A stretch of DNA of 12,432 nt from Methanosarcinaceae archaeon (GTDB lineage Archaea; Halobacteriota; Methanosarcinia; Methanosarcinales; Methanosarcinaceae): the NCBI GenBank assembly GCA_020793555.1, contig DQIO01000273.1, positions 1-12,432 on the forward strand. Direction: 5' to 3'. This document shows positions 1 through 5,753 of this stretch, piece after piece. Every line of letters begins with the position of its first letter. Positions within the stretch are counted from its first letter, which is position 1. A program made the position numbers and the translations under genes. Below the pieces are notes generated by a model. The model worked only from the letters and a program-made list of their open reading frames with translations. It made no database searches and had not been told where the DNA came from.

Positions 1-146
1 CGGATGGGGATCGGTGTGTGTATCTCGCAAAGGAGTTCGGTGCTGCAAGTATCACGCTTGTTGGGTTTGATTTTGATGATGTCAATGTTTCGGACATGAA
101 GAAGAAGAAACTGAAATGGGCAAAATTGTTGATCGATGCGATATGA
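1..146 (+). CDS. mptE: C-terminal end of mptE-like 6-hydroxymethyl-7,8-dihydropterin pyrophosphokinase (DUF115), cut by window start
   Basis: Reading from base 3, the frame gives DGDRCVYLAKEFGAAS, then an ITLVGFDFDD segment, then a lysine-rich helix ending in KLKWAKLLIDAI and a TGA at 144-146. This matches, from memory, the end of archaeal DUF115/MptE proteins, which carry a DGDR motif, a hydrophobic strand with a G-[FM]-D-F turn, and a final K-x-K-K-L-x-W-A-K helix. The enzyme pyrophosphorylates 6-hydroxymethyl-dihydropterin in tetrahydromethanopterin biosynthesis. Only about 47 residues are visible, so whether the upstream part is intact cannot be judged, but the frame is open to the window edge. 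The last 137 bases are repeated at 6636-6772, upstream of the DUF373 gene, which is probably this gene's original downstream neighbour. A different protein with the same ending is possible; the family call rests on the C-terminal motif only. Confidence 0.7.
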   Translation, partial: DGDRCVYLAKEFGAASITLVGFDFDDVNVSDMKKKKLKWAKLLIDAI

Positions 147-149
147 TCG
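13..149 (+). repeat. Direct repeat, left copy (3' end of mptE-like gene)
   Basis: Bases 13-149 align without gaps to 6636-6772. I count 8 differences in 137 positions (17, 53, 83, 95, 125, 126, 127, 140). Most are synonymous; protein changes are Asp to Glu and Leu to Arg near the end. Homology starts abruptly inside the gene and stops 3 bases after the stop codon. The two copies bracket a 6.5-kb accessory island, like attachment sites or duplication ends. Confidence 0.9.
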
Positions 150-169
150 TGTTCGTAATCGATTCTTAA

Positions 170-201
170 CAGTTCGATGATTTTCACAGAAAAGTTATAT
201 A
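170..201 (+). promoter_or_regulatory. Shared promoter block, copy 1 (metalloprotease promoter)
   Basis: A 32-base block starts CAGTTCGATGATTTTCACAG and ends in AGTTATATA, an archaeal TATA box at about 195-201. It recurs at 3984-4015 (one mismatch) and, inverted, at 3831-3862 (one mismatch). A start of transcription near 222-228 is expected. The 24 bases upstream of the TATA box are conserved beyond what TBP/TFB binding needs, so a specific regulator site is likely. Confidence 0.75.
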
Positions 202-223
202 GATTTGATGTTTATGATGATTT

Positions 224-356
224 GCGGGGTTCAGCTGAACTTACTACAAACGGCTGAACCTTATGACTTGCCTGAAGGCATGGTTAGATAGGCTTAAAGG
301 ATACTTAAGGTTTGTCTGATCTTGCCTCAGAGGGAAATGAAAATGAGGTAAATGAA
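224..356 (+). ncRNA. Structured 5' leader of the metalloprotease mRNA (copy 1)
   Basis: The untranslated leader is about 130 nt, counted from the predicted start site to the ATG at 357. It opens with a hairpin pairing 228-236 (GGTTCAGCT) with 252-260 (GGCTGAACC). A second small hairpin follows, TGCC 269-272, loop TGAA, GGCA 277-280. The stretch from GGCATGGTTAGATAG through TTTGTCTGATCTTGCCTC is then almost shared with the leader at 4040-4173. In the other copy a G-C pair of the first stem is replaced by A-T, which supports pairing in RNA. It may be a cis-acting leader controlling translation or stability. No known riboswitch class is recognised. Confidence 0.55.
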
Positions 357-1703
357 ATGAAAAGCAATATAAAATTTGGAATAGGTGCACTGCTTGCGGC
401 AATATTGCTGGTAAGTATGATATTTGTACCGGCTGTGAGTGCAGATGTTAGCAATGAATCTATAGATGTGCCTTTTAATCAGTACTACAAAGAAATAGAG
501 TCAAACGAACTTGAAAAATATGAGGAATATAAGTTGAATGTGTCAGATACAATTACAAAATATGATCTTTTGCTCATGAATCCTGAAGCTTTTAAGAAAG
601 ATGCCGACTCAGGTGAAATGACTGTTCAGTTAGCTGGACAAAATTTTGAATTACATTTAGAACCTGGTATATGGATTAGTGAAGGAGATAAAGAAATAAT
701 CAAAAATGAAACCGGAATATATGAAATTGACATGCCCCCCGTATATAACTACTATGGAGATATTGTTGGTGATCCAGAAAGCAAAGTTCGTTTTACAGTT
801 TCAAATGATGCGGTTCTTGGATGGATTAAAGCCAACGATATAAAATATATAGTATCTCAAGCTGGATGGATAGAAGAAGACGGTGAAAAAAAAGTACTCC
901 ATGCTGTATATCGGAACGTGGATAAAGTTATATCTGGCATACCACCATCATCGGATGATGTAATTTATGAATCCAATGAGATTGAGAATCCAAATTATAA
1001 ATCCGAAATTCTTCAGACTGAACCCTTCGCAAGTATCTTGTCAGCTACAACTATTTACGTACTTTCAGTATATGATACTGAGTTTAAAAATACCTTTGCT
1101 AGTCCGGGAACTGAAATTTATAACATGATAACGGATGTTAATGATGCATTTGAGGCTTCGGATATTGGTGTCAATTTAGACGCAGATTACTACTACTATG
1201 ATTCTGATTTGAGCAATACAGACGCAAGTCTTCTGTTAGGCGAATTTAGATCCGAAAATTCAAATTTAAGGGACTCCGCAAATTGTGATCTTGCCTTCCT
1301 TTTCAGTGGTAAAGACTTTGATAACCACGTTATCGGAAAAGCGTATCAATATACAGGTTCTTCAAGTTCAGGGTATGCAATCGCTCAGATGATAGATGAT
1401 TCAGGATATACATATGATGGAACATTTGATGAAAGATGCATCCTGGTTTCACATGAGCTTGGACACAACTTTGGTGCACACCATCAAAATGAGGCGAGTT
1501 ATACTCCCTCATATGCAAGAGCTTACAGTTGGCCATACTTCGGATATACCAGATATTCCATTATGTGGACTCCTTTCAAGGGGATTGGTATTATAGGTGG
1601 CATGCAGCTAGAGTTTTCTTCTGATACTAATCATGGTGATGCAAATCATGACAATTCAAGAAGAATCAGCGAGACAAAGTCTACTGTAGCTAGCTACCAA
1701 TGA
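357..1703 (+). CDS. Exported metzincin zinc metalloprotease (reprolysin-like, M12-type)
   Basis: The 448-residue product starts with a signal peptide: lysines, a hydrophobic core at residues ~8-24, and cleavage probably after PAVSA at residue 29. A long N-terminal region (about 30-240) resembles a pro-domain and includes a YYGDIVGDPESKVRFTVSND stretch like those before reprolysin-type catalytic domains. The catalytic part (~245-448) has the metzincin zinc site HELGHNFGAHH at residues 366-376 (His366, Glu367, His370, His376) and a Met-turn SIMW with Met403. It should cleave proteins outside the cell. ATG 357 is preferred over an upstream TTG at 312 because GAGGT at 345-349 is well spaced and the signal peptide begins there. 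The shared promoter and leader lie upstream, and a possible partner gene follows 65 bases downstream. Substrate unknown; the zinc-site call is firm. Confidence 0.88.
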   Translation: MKSNIKFGIGALLAAILLVSMIFVPAVSADVSNESIDVPFNQYYKEIESNELEKYEEYKLNVSDTITKYDLLLMNPEAFKKDADSGEMTVQLAGQNFELHLEPGIWISEGDKEIIKNETGIYEIDMPPVYNYYGDIVGDPESKVRFTVSNDAVLGWIKANDIKYIVSQAGWIEEDGEKKVLHAVYRNVDKVISGIPPSSDDVIYESNEIENPNYKSEILQTEPFASILSATTIYVLSVYDTEFKNTFASPGTEIYNMITDVNDAFEASDIGVNLDADYYYYDSDLSNTDASLLLGEFRSENSNLRDSANCDLAFLFSGKDFDNHVIGKAYQYTGSSSSGYAIAQMIDDSGYTYDGTFDERCILVSHELGHNFGAHHQNEASYTPSYARAYSWPYFGYTRYSIMWTPFKGIGIIGGMQLEFSSDTNHGDANHDNSRRISETKSTVASYQ

Positions 1704-1768
1704 GTGGAGGACTTGCAGAACTGTAGCAACTCATTAATAGAATATAACAGGAGCAGGAGATTAAAACT

Positions 1769-2275
1769 GTGAAAAGAAAATATATCCTATTTGCTGCAAT
1801 AATGATTTTAATTATATTTTCATTATTCATGACTCACCTTAAATATAATATATTGGAACGGTCACAATTCGGAGAATTAAACTTCACAGTGACACCGGAA
1901 AAAACTCGGATACAAGAAGGTGAGGTGTTCCAAATTCATTTAACATTAACAAATGTTGGGGAAAATACGATCAATGTCTGGAGAATGTATGAACAGGTAA
2001 GTTACGATATATTCTTCTTTAATTTGGATGGCTCCATGGTACCCTATGAATGCGGGGTTCTTTCAAGGCTGCCACTAACAGACGAAGACCTTGTTGAACT
2101 AAGTCTTGGAGAATCCATAAATAGTACATTTGATTCAACATGCTGGAATTTGGAAAAGGGAGAATATACTCTTAGTGCCATATATGACACCACGTCATCT
2201 CCATATGAAGACATTAAAAAACCTCATTGGATTGGCAGGATAATTTCCAATAATGTAACGGTAATTGTAGAGTGA
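1769..2275 (+). CDS. Membrane-anchored or exported beta-rich protein, possible BsuPI-like protease inhibitor
   Basis: The 168-residue product has a lysine-rich start and a hydrophobic segment at residues ~5-21, either a signal anchor or an uncleaved signal. The outer part looks all-beta: LTLTNVGENTINVW, a YDIFFFNLDGSMV strand pair, GESINSTFDSTCWNLEKGEYTLSA, and a closing NNVTVIVE strand. The order 'T-N-x-G ... D-G ... G-E-S ... W-x-L-x-x-G-x-Y-T' resembles the intracellular proteinase inhibitor (BsuPI) fold, also seen in other Ig-like domains. The start is GTG 1769, with AGGAGA at 1755-1760 about 8 bases upstream; no ATG fits. It lies 65 bases after the metzincin gene on the same strand, probably one transcript. 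An inhibitor or chaperone for that protease would fit. The fold is suggested by pattern only, so the function stays open. Confidence 0.6.
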   Translation: MKRKYILFAAIMILIIFSLFMTHLKYNILERSQFGELNFTVTPEKTRIQEGEVFQIHLTLTNVGENTINVWRMYEQVSYDIFFFNLDGSMVPYECGVLSRLPLTDEDLVELSLGESINSTFDSTCWNLEKGEYTLSAIYDTTSSPYEDIKKPHWIGRIISNNVTVIVE

Positions 2276-2360
2276 ACTACAAGGGCTCAGATTTTTCCTT
2301 CAATAACTGGAAACAGACCGGGAATTAAAAGTGTAGTACTAACAGTAGTTCCGAATGTTA

Positions 2361-2645
2361 CAGAGAGAAATGAAAATGAGGTAAATGAAAATGAAAAGCA
2401 ATATAAAATTTGGAATAGGTGCACTGCTTGCAGCACAATGTTGCTGATGTGTATAGCAATCATACCAGCGATGGCTGCAGAAGAAAATACTTGGAAATAT
2501 CCACCTCTGATGAGCAATGATTCACATGAAACAGCGAAGAGGCGTTTAAGATTTAGTGATGTTGGGGAGACACAAATCCCTGTAGATATTTGAATATGCC
2601 AGAAATAATACAGTAGAAGCATCTAAGAATTCACGTTATCCACAT
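2361..2645 (+). pseudogene. Broken exported-protein gene duplicating the metalloprotease start region
   Basis: From 2361 the sequence repeats the metalloprotease ribosome site and signal peptide (328-~395): GAGGTAAATGAAAATG, then codons for MKSNIKFGIGALLAA from ATG 2391. An extra two bases (CA) after the second alanine shift the frame, and it stops after MKSNIKFGIGALLAAQCC. Removing the two bases restores a signal peptide (AAMLLMCIAIIPAMAAEE) followed by about 35 residues (ENTWKYPPLMSNDSHETAKR and beyond) ending at a TGA near 2591. A +1 shift there continues as FEYARNNTVEASKNSRYP. So there are at least two frame breaks. The mature part does not match the metzincin, so this is a different exported protein fused to a copied or shared signal region. 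The gene has no promoter block of its own. It ends where the convergent regulator gene begins. Confidence 0.65.
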
Positions 2646-3417
2646 AAACTAATATCGAATTCAAGTAATCGGAATTAATGTTATAAGTTGTATACTGCCC
2701 CTGCCTATCATCTTCAACAATCCCCTGTTCCTTCAGGTGTTTGATGTGCCAGCTAATCGTGGATGCAGAAATCCCCATTTTTTCGACAAGGGTTTCATTA
2801 GTACTGCACTGGCCGTTGAGAATCTCTAAGATAATCCTTTGATCCATATCATTTTTCAGCGCTGCAATTACTGCCTTATCCTTTTCCTCATAGGTGGAAC
2901 TGTTCTGAAAATACCGGATTTTCCCATTTCCTTTGTAAGATTCGATCATGTTCTCTGTTTCCAGAACTTCCATGTGGTATTTTACAGTCCCTCTGTTTAA
3001 TCTTGTTTTTTTGATTATCTCGCTAAAACAAGTCCCGGGACACGATTTTATAAAATCATACAGTCTTTCCCTGTTCAGGTTCTTAAGAGTATTTGACCTG
3101 CCAATTCTCTTACATCCACCCAGCACGGGAACAAATTTTATCGGATATAAAAATTCAGGTGCGGGTGTTACCTGAGCAAAACCCAGCATAAGAAGAAACA
3201 TCCAGTAGGGGATGGGTTTAACTTCGATTTCCTGCACATCTTCCCCTGCTAACGAAGCTCCAGATTGATTACTCGGGAAAGGGCACACTGTGTACTCGGT
3301 AGCCCCAAAAGCTGTAGAGGCTAATACCAAAAAGAAGAAGCAAAGGAGGAAAGTCCTCCGTCTAATGGTTGTACACGTTGAAGCTATAGCTCTCTGTTCC
3401 AATAACTGATACTCCAT
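2623..3417 (-). CDS. Membrane-anchored double winged-helix transcription regulator
   Basis: The 264-residue product has an arginine-rich start and a hydrophobic segment at ~22-39 (signal or first membrane helix). A short outer loop follows (~40-68, TEYTVCPFPSNQ), then a second hydrophobic segment (~70-100). Two winged helix-turn-helix domains follow. The first, ~115-170, has FSEIIKKTRLNRGTVKYHME as its recognition region. The second, ~180-246, has LVEKMGISASTISWHIKHL and a wing QGIVEDDRQGQYTTY. This is the architecture of methanogen membrane-bound one-component regulators, with sensing outside and DNA binding inside. ATG 3417 has GAGGT just upstream, but it lies 56 bases inside the preceding gene's 3' end and gives a long stretch before the arginines. 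A start nearer residue 18 (ATT codon) cannot be excluded. It should be co-transcribed with that gene from the promoter at 3831-3862. Candidate controller of the shared promoter block. Confidence 0.82.
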   Translation of the reverse strand: MEYQLLEQRAIASTCTTIRRRTFLLCFFFLVLASTAFGATEYTVCPFPSNQSGASLAGEDVQEIEVKPIPYWMFLLMLGFAQVTPAPEFLYPIKFVPVLGGCKRIGRSNTLKNLNRERLYDFIKSCPGTCFSEIIKKTRLNRGTVKYHMEVLETENMIESYKGNGKIRYFQNSSTYEEKDKAVIAALKNDMDQRIILEILNGQCSTNETLVEKMGISASTISWHIKHLKEQGIVEDDRQGQYTTYNINSDYLNSILVYVDNVNS

Positions 3418-3799
3418 ATACCTCGTACTTCCACTCTCCTGATTCTACGTAGCCTTGATCAGGGTCTATCCTGAGATGTATCCTGCCATCTTTTATTACT
3501 CCATCGTAGATGTCATAGAAGGTTCCTAAGCTGCTGCCGCCTGGTGTGTATATTGTCAACGAGAGGGAGTCCGTCGTATCTCCCCAGTTCAAATCTACTT
3601 CCAGATAGTTAACACCGGTTCCTACATTCGATGTGTATGTTTTAGTCTGACCCTCTATTATTGAATCATACACCAGAATAGAAATTGGCGGGGTTTATTC
3701 TGTGGAGGGGCGTACTGTGTAACCTTCTTTAGCCGATACTGCTGGTGCTGCTAATAGAGCCGCAACCATACATAAAACAACAATCTTCCAGATTTTCAT
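3362..3799 (-). pseudogene. Small exported protein gene interrupted by an in-frame TAA (partner of the winged-helix regulator)
   Basis: From ATG 3797-3799 the frame encodes a clean signal peptide: MKIW start, hydrophobic core, cleavage after PAVSA at residue 23, then KEGYTVRPSTE. A TAA at 3695-3697 (codon 35) follows. Reading continues in the same frame for about 110 more residues, with no other stop until TAG at 3362-3364. This gives a beta-rich domain (LEVDLNWGDTTDSLSLTIY, GGSSLGTFYD, RIHLRIDPDQGYVESGEWKY) and the ending SFNVYNH. Only one nonsense change separates this from an intact ~145-residue exported protein. The remaining frame has codon use and composition like a real gene. GGTGAT at 3803-3808 is an excellent ribosome site, and the promoter block is at 3831-3862. 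The mature start YTVxP recurs in the outer loop of the regulator encoded downstream, so the two may belong to one sensing unit. A sequencing error at the TAA is possible. Confidence 0.7.
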
Positions 3800-3830
3800 T
3801 TTATCACCAGAATATGGTAGAAGTGTGAGG

Positions 3831-3862
3831 TATATAAGTTTTCTGTGAAAATCATCGAACTG
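3831..3862 (-). promoter_or_regulatory. Shared promoter block, inverted copy (exported protein/regulator promoter)
   Basis: Read on the - strand, the 32 bases match those at 170-201 with one difference: CTTATATA in place of GTTATATA. The TATA element (3831-3838) is about 32 bases before the ATG at 3799, so the transcript has a very short leader. The structured leader found after the other two copies is absent. This shows the conserved block is a DNA element separate from the leader. Confidence 0.75.
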
Positions 3863-3887
3863 GTTTTGGGTGTGTCAACAGTGGACA

Positions 3888-3919
3888 GTAATTGAAAAGG
3901 TGTAACCCGGTTCAATTAC
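3888..3919. other. 9-bp perfect inverted repeat between the divergent promoters
   Basis: GTAATTGAA (3888-3896) pairs with TTCAATTAC (3911-3919). Inside, GGT (3899-3901) can pair with ACC (3905-3907). It lies in the ~120-base gap between the back-to-back promoter blocks, upstream of both TATA boxes. A dimeric regulator site is one option, a remnant hairpin another. The remaining bases of the 3863-3983 gap show nothing I can name. Confidence 0.4.
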
Positions 3920-3983
3920 ATATCAGGCGGCTGGATTTTACATTAACGTACCGAATTTCGGTCGTCCGTTGACGATTCTCATT

Positions 3984-4015
3984 CAGTTCGATGATTTGCA
4001 CAGAAAAGTTATATA
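3984..4015 (+). promoter_or_regulatory. Shared promoter block, copy 3 (promoter of the four-gene exported/membrane run)
   Basis: It matches 170-201 in 31 of 32 bases (T to G in the TTTTC run). It ends in the TATA box GTTATATA. Similarity continues through ATAGATTTGATGTTTATGATGATTTGCGGGG on into the leader, so this copy and copy 1 descend from one duplicated promoter-leader unit. Confidence 0.75.
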
Positions 4016-4038
4016 GATTTGATGTTTATGATGATTTG

Positions 4039-4173
4039 CGGGGTTCAACTGAAACTAACAAAGGAATAGTTGAACCCCAAGCATTGCCCGAAGGCATGGT
4101 TAGATAGATTTTAACAATACTTAAACTTTGTCTGATTTTGCCTCTGGGAGAAATATAACATGAGGTAAATGAA
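4039..4173 (+). ncRNA. Structured 5' leader (copy 2)
   Basis: This leader matches the one at 224-356. The first hairpin is perfect over 11 pairs: GGGGTTCAACT (4040-4050) with AGTTGAACCCC (4068-4078), loop 17 nt. Against copy 1 it has an A-T pair where copy 1 has G-C and a T-A where copy 1 has T-G, so pairing is kept while sequence changes. The second hairpin is TGCC (4085-4088), loop CGAA, GGCA (4093-4096). The downstream segment GGCATGGTTAGATAG, ATACTTAA and TTTGTCTGAT is conserved. The loop of hairpin 1 and the bases just before hairpin 2 are not conserved. The ATG at 4174 follows a GAGGT at 4162-4166. Confidence 0.6.
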
Positions 4174-4698
4174 ATGAAAACCAAAGGATTTAAAATTGGG
4201 TCACTGTTCATGGCAGTTTTGCTTGTGAGCACGTTGTTTATATCAGCTGCTAGTGCAAAAGAGATATCTCTGAATGATTTAGAGTTAAAGAATTCGGAAG
4301 CATTTATTATCGACAAAAGCACTGCGTCTGGATTTGTGCTATTTTCAGATGATTTGAAAGATGCTATATCTGGAAAGTCTGGAATCACTTATGACTTAGA
4401 TGTTACCATCACTGGAGTTAAAGTATCTGGAAGTTACTGGTTCAACCTTTATGGTGATTCTACTGCAAGTGCATCCGAAGATATTGATTATATTCAAGCA
4501 TCAGGGACACTTATTGGCCCAACACTTACAGCCAATTATGGACCAGTAGGCCACTCTAATAATGATTTAGCAGTTGCATCTGGAACATTAACTGATTACT
4601 ATTTCTGGGAAACAACATATCAAAATCAAGGACATGGCATGTATAGAATAAATGGCGTAAATTACTATCTTGACTCAACAGCGTCCATTACCACATAA
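4174..4698 (+). CDS. Small exported protein of unknown function
   Basis: The 174-residue product has a signal peptide (MKTKGFKIGSLFMAVLLVST, cleavage probably after SAASA at residue 28) similar in build to that of the metzincin gene. The mature ~146 residues are rich in Ser, Thr, Gly, Tyr and Asp, with alternating strands (ITYDLDVTITGVKVSGSYWF, TLTANYGPVGHSNNDLAVAS, GMYRINGVNYYLDSTASITT). This points to a secreted beta-sandwich. There are no cysteines, catalytic signature or membrane anchor. I do not recognise the family. The ATG follows GAGGT with 7 bases between, the same arrangement as at 345-357. It is the first gene after promoter block copy 3 and leader copy 2, so it is the gene most directly served by the structured leader. 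The next gene begins 41 bases downstream. Confidence 0.75.
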   Translation: MKTKGFKIGSLFMAVLLVSTLFISAASAKEISLNDLELKNSEAFIIDKSTASGFVLFSDDLKDAISGKSGITYDLDVTITGVKVSGSYWFNLYGDSTASASEDIDYIQASGTLIGPTLTANYGPVGHSNNDLAVASGTLTDYYFWETTYQNQGHGMYRINGVNYYLDSTASITT

Positions 4699-4739
4699 AG
4701 CCAAGTGATGAGCAAATAAATAAAAGAAGGTGATGAGAA

Positions 4740-5390
4740 ATGAATAAAAAAGATTTATTAAGCCTTCTTTTTATTATTTTTTTTACGATTACCATTTGTT
4801 TATATGGTTACTTTACAGATGAATACTCTACAATAAACCTAAATAGTACTGCTGAAGAACATGTCTTCAATAAAAGTAGCATTTATGATTATGATGCAGG
4901 ATATTTTGATGAATATTTGACAAATAGGTCTTCGAGTTCTGTAGATAAAGTTCAACAGGATATCCTAGATATTGAAAATTTAAAGGTTCCGGGCACAATT
5001 GCAATGGCAATATCAGAGTCATATCCATTCAAAAAAAATGAGGTTTGGAATATGTCCTCTATTAAAGAAGGAGAAGCTATTACAAGTTATGTTTTTCTAG
5101 CTAATTATAAAAATGAATCACATGACTTTTTAATATTTAATTTGGTCAATTACATGCAGAATCCAAGTTATTTTGGTGGGAATTTATCTACAACTCACTA
5201 TCTGACTCTGAAAAAAGATAGTTACATAGTTTTTACGTTAGAAACAAAACCTTTCGAACAAGTTGGAGAGCATTTTTTTCAAGTTGTTGCCGTGATAGAT
5301 CCATATAAAACTGAACCTACCGGTAAATGTGGATTTTTGGATACAGGGTATTTATATTTATCACCAAAAGTGTTGATAACTGTAGATTAA
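4740..5390 (+). CDS. Single-pass membrane protein with a beta-rich outer domain, unknown function
   Basis: The 216-residue product starts with two lysines and a hydrophobic segment at ~6-24 (LLSLLFIIFFTITICLYGYF). The rest is predicted to lie outside the membrane. The outer part holds several N-x-S/T sites and, at ~110-216, a strand-rich region: EGEAITSYVFLANYKNESHD, HYLTLKKDSYIVFTL, VGEHFFQVVAVIDPY, LYLSPKVLITVD. This looks like an Ig-like or COG1470-type extracellular domain, but I cannot name it. GGTGAT at 4729-4734 gives a strong ribosome site before ATG 4740. It lies 41 bases after the exported-protein gene and 46 before the next, consistent with one operon. Base composition is distinctly AT-rich compared with the DUF373 and phosphorylase genes. 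Confidence 0.7.
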   Translation: MNKKDLLSLLFIIFFTITICLYGYFTDEYSTINLNSTAEEHVFNKSSIYDYDAGYFDEYLTNRSSSSVDKVQQDILDIENLKVPGTIAMAISESYPFKKNEVWNMSSIKEGEAITSYVFLANYKNESHDFLIFNLVNYMQNPSYFGGNLSTTHYLTLKKDSYIVFTLETKPFEQVGEHFFQVVAVIDPYKTEPTGKCGFLDTGYLYLSPKVLITVD

Positions 5391-5436
5391 ATAAAATGAG
5401 AAAAGCATATGTCTTAAATAATGAGGAGATGTTAAT

Positions 5437-5730
5437 TTGAATAAGAAAAGATTAGAATGTATAATTATTGGAGTTATATCTTTAATAATTATTACCGTTA
5501 CATTTTATATAGGTCAGCTGTTATGGGGAATTATTGCAATTGCTATTGTTTTTTGGTTATTGATGTTGATTGACTGTTTACAAAGAAGGACTGAAAATTT
5601 TCCCCGCACAGGAGAGTATGAGAAATTAATCTGGTTGCTTGCTTTGATTTTCTTAAATTTCATAGGTGCGGTGTTTTATTGTTATCTGGTCTGGATGCAT
5701 GATAATAGAGGAAAATACACGAAGATCTAA
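5437..5730 (+). CDS. Small membrane protein with PLDc_N-like domain
   Basis: The 97-residue product has three hydrophobic segments: ~8-25, ~28-45 (GIIAIAIVFWLLMLIDCLQR) and ~65-85 (LIWLLALIFLNFIGAVFYCY). The order 'two helices, then D-C-L-x-R-R, a short loop, and W-L-L-x-L-x-x-x-N-x-I-G-A-x-x-Y' fits the PLDc_N family, which resembles the N-terminal membrane region of cardiolipin synthases but occurs alone in many prokaryotes. No phospholipase catalytic (HKD) motif is present, so it is not an enzyme by itself. The start is TTG 5437, chosen because GAGGAG at 5423-5428 lies 8 bases before it and the first lysines follow at once. Its role in the operon is unknown; a membrane or immunity-like role would be speculation. 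Confidence 0.7.
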   Translation: MNKKRLECIIIGVISLIIITVTFYIGQLLWGIIAIAIVFWLLMLIDCLQRRTENFPRTGEYEKLIWLLALIFLNFIGAVFYCYLVWMHDNRGKYTKI

Positions 5731-5753
5731 TTTTTTTCATGTAAGTGTGTAAA

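Noticed and set aside
3362..3364. TAG stop of the exported-protein gene as a possible pyrrolysine codon
   Set aside because: Reading through gives a poor hydrophobic tail that soon stops, and no family expectation supports it.
3899..3925. tRNA-like GGTTCAATTAC T-arm motif
   Set aside because: No acceptor, D or anticodon stems can be built around it; the bases are explained by the inverted repeat.
4026..4388. 120-codon frame on the - strand over the leader and exported-protein gene
   Set aside because: Antisense to a gene with signal peptide and ribosome site; no motif.
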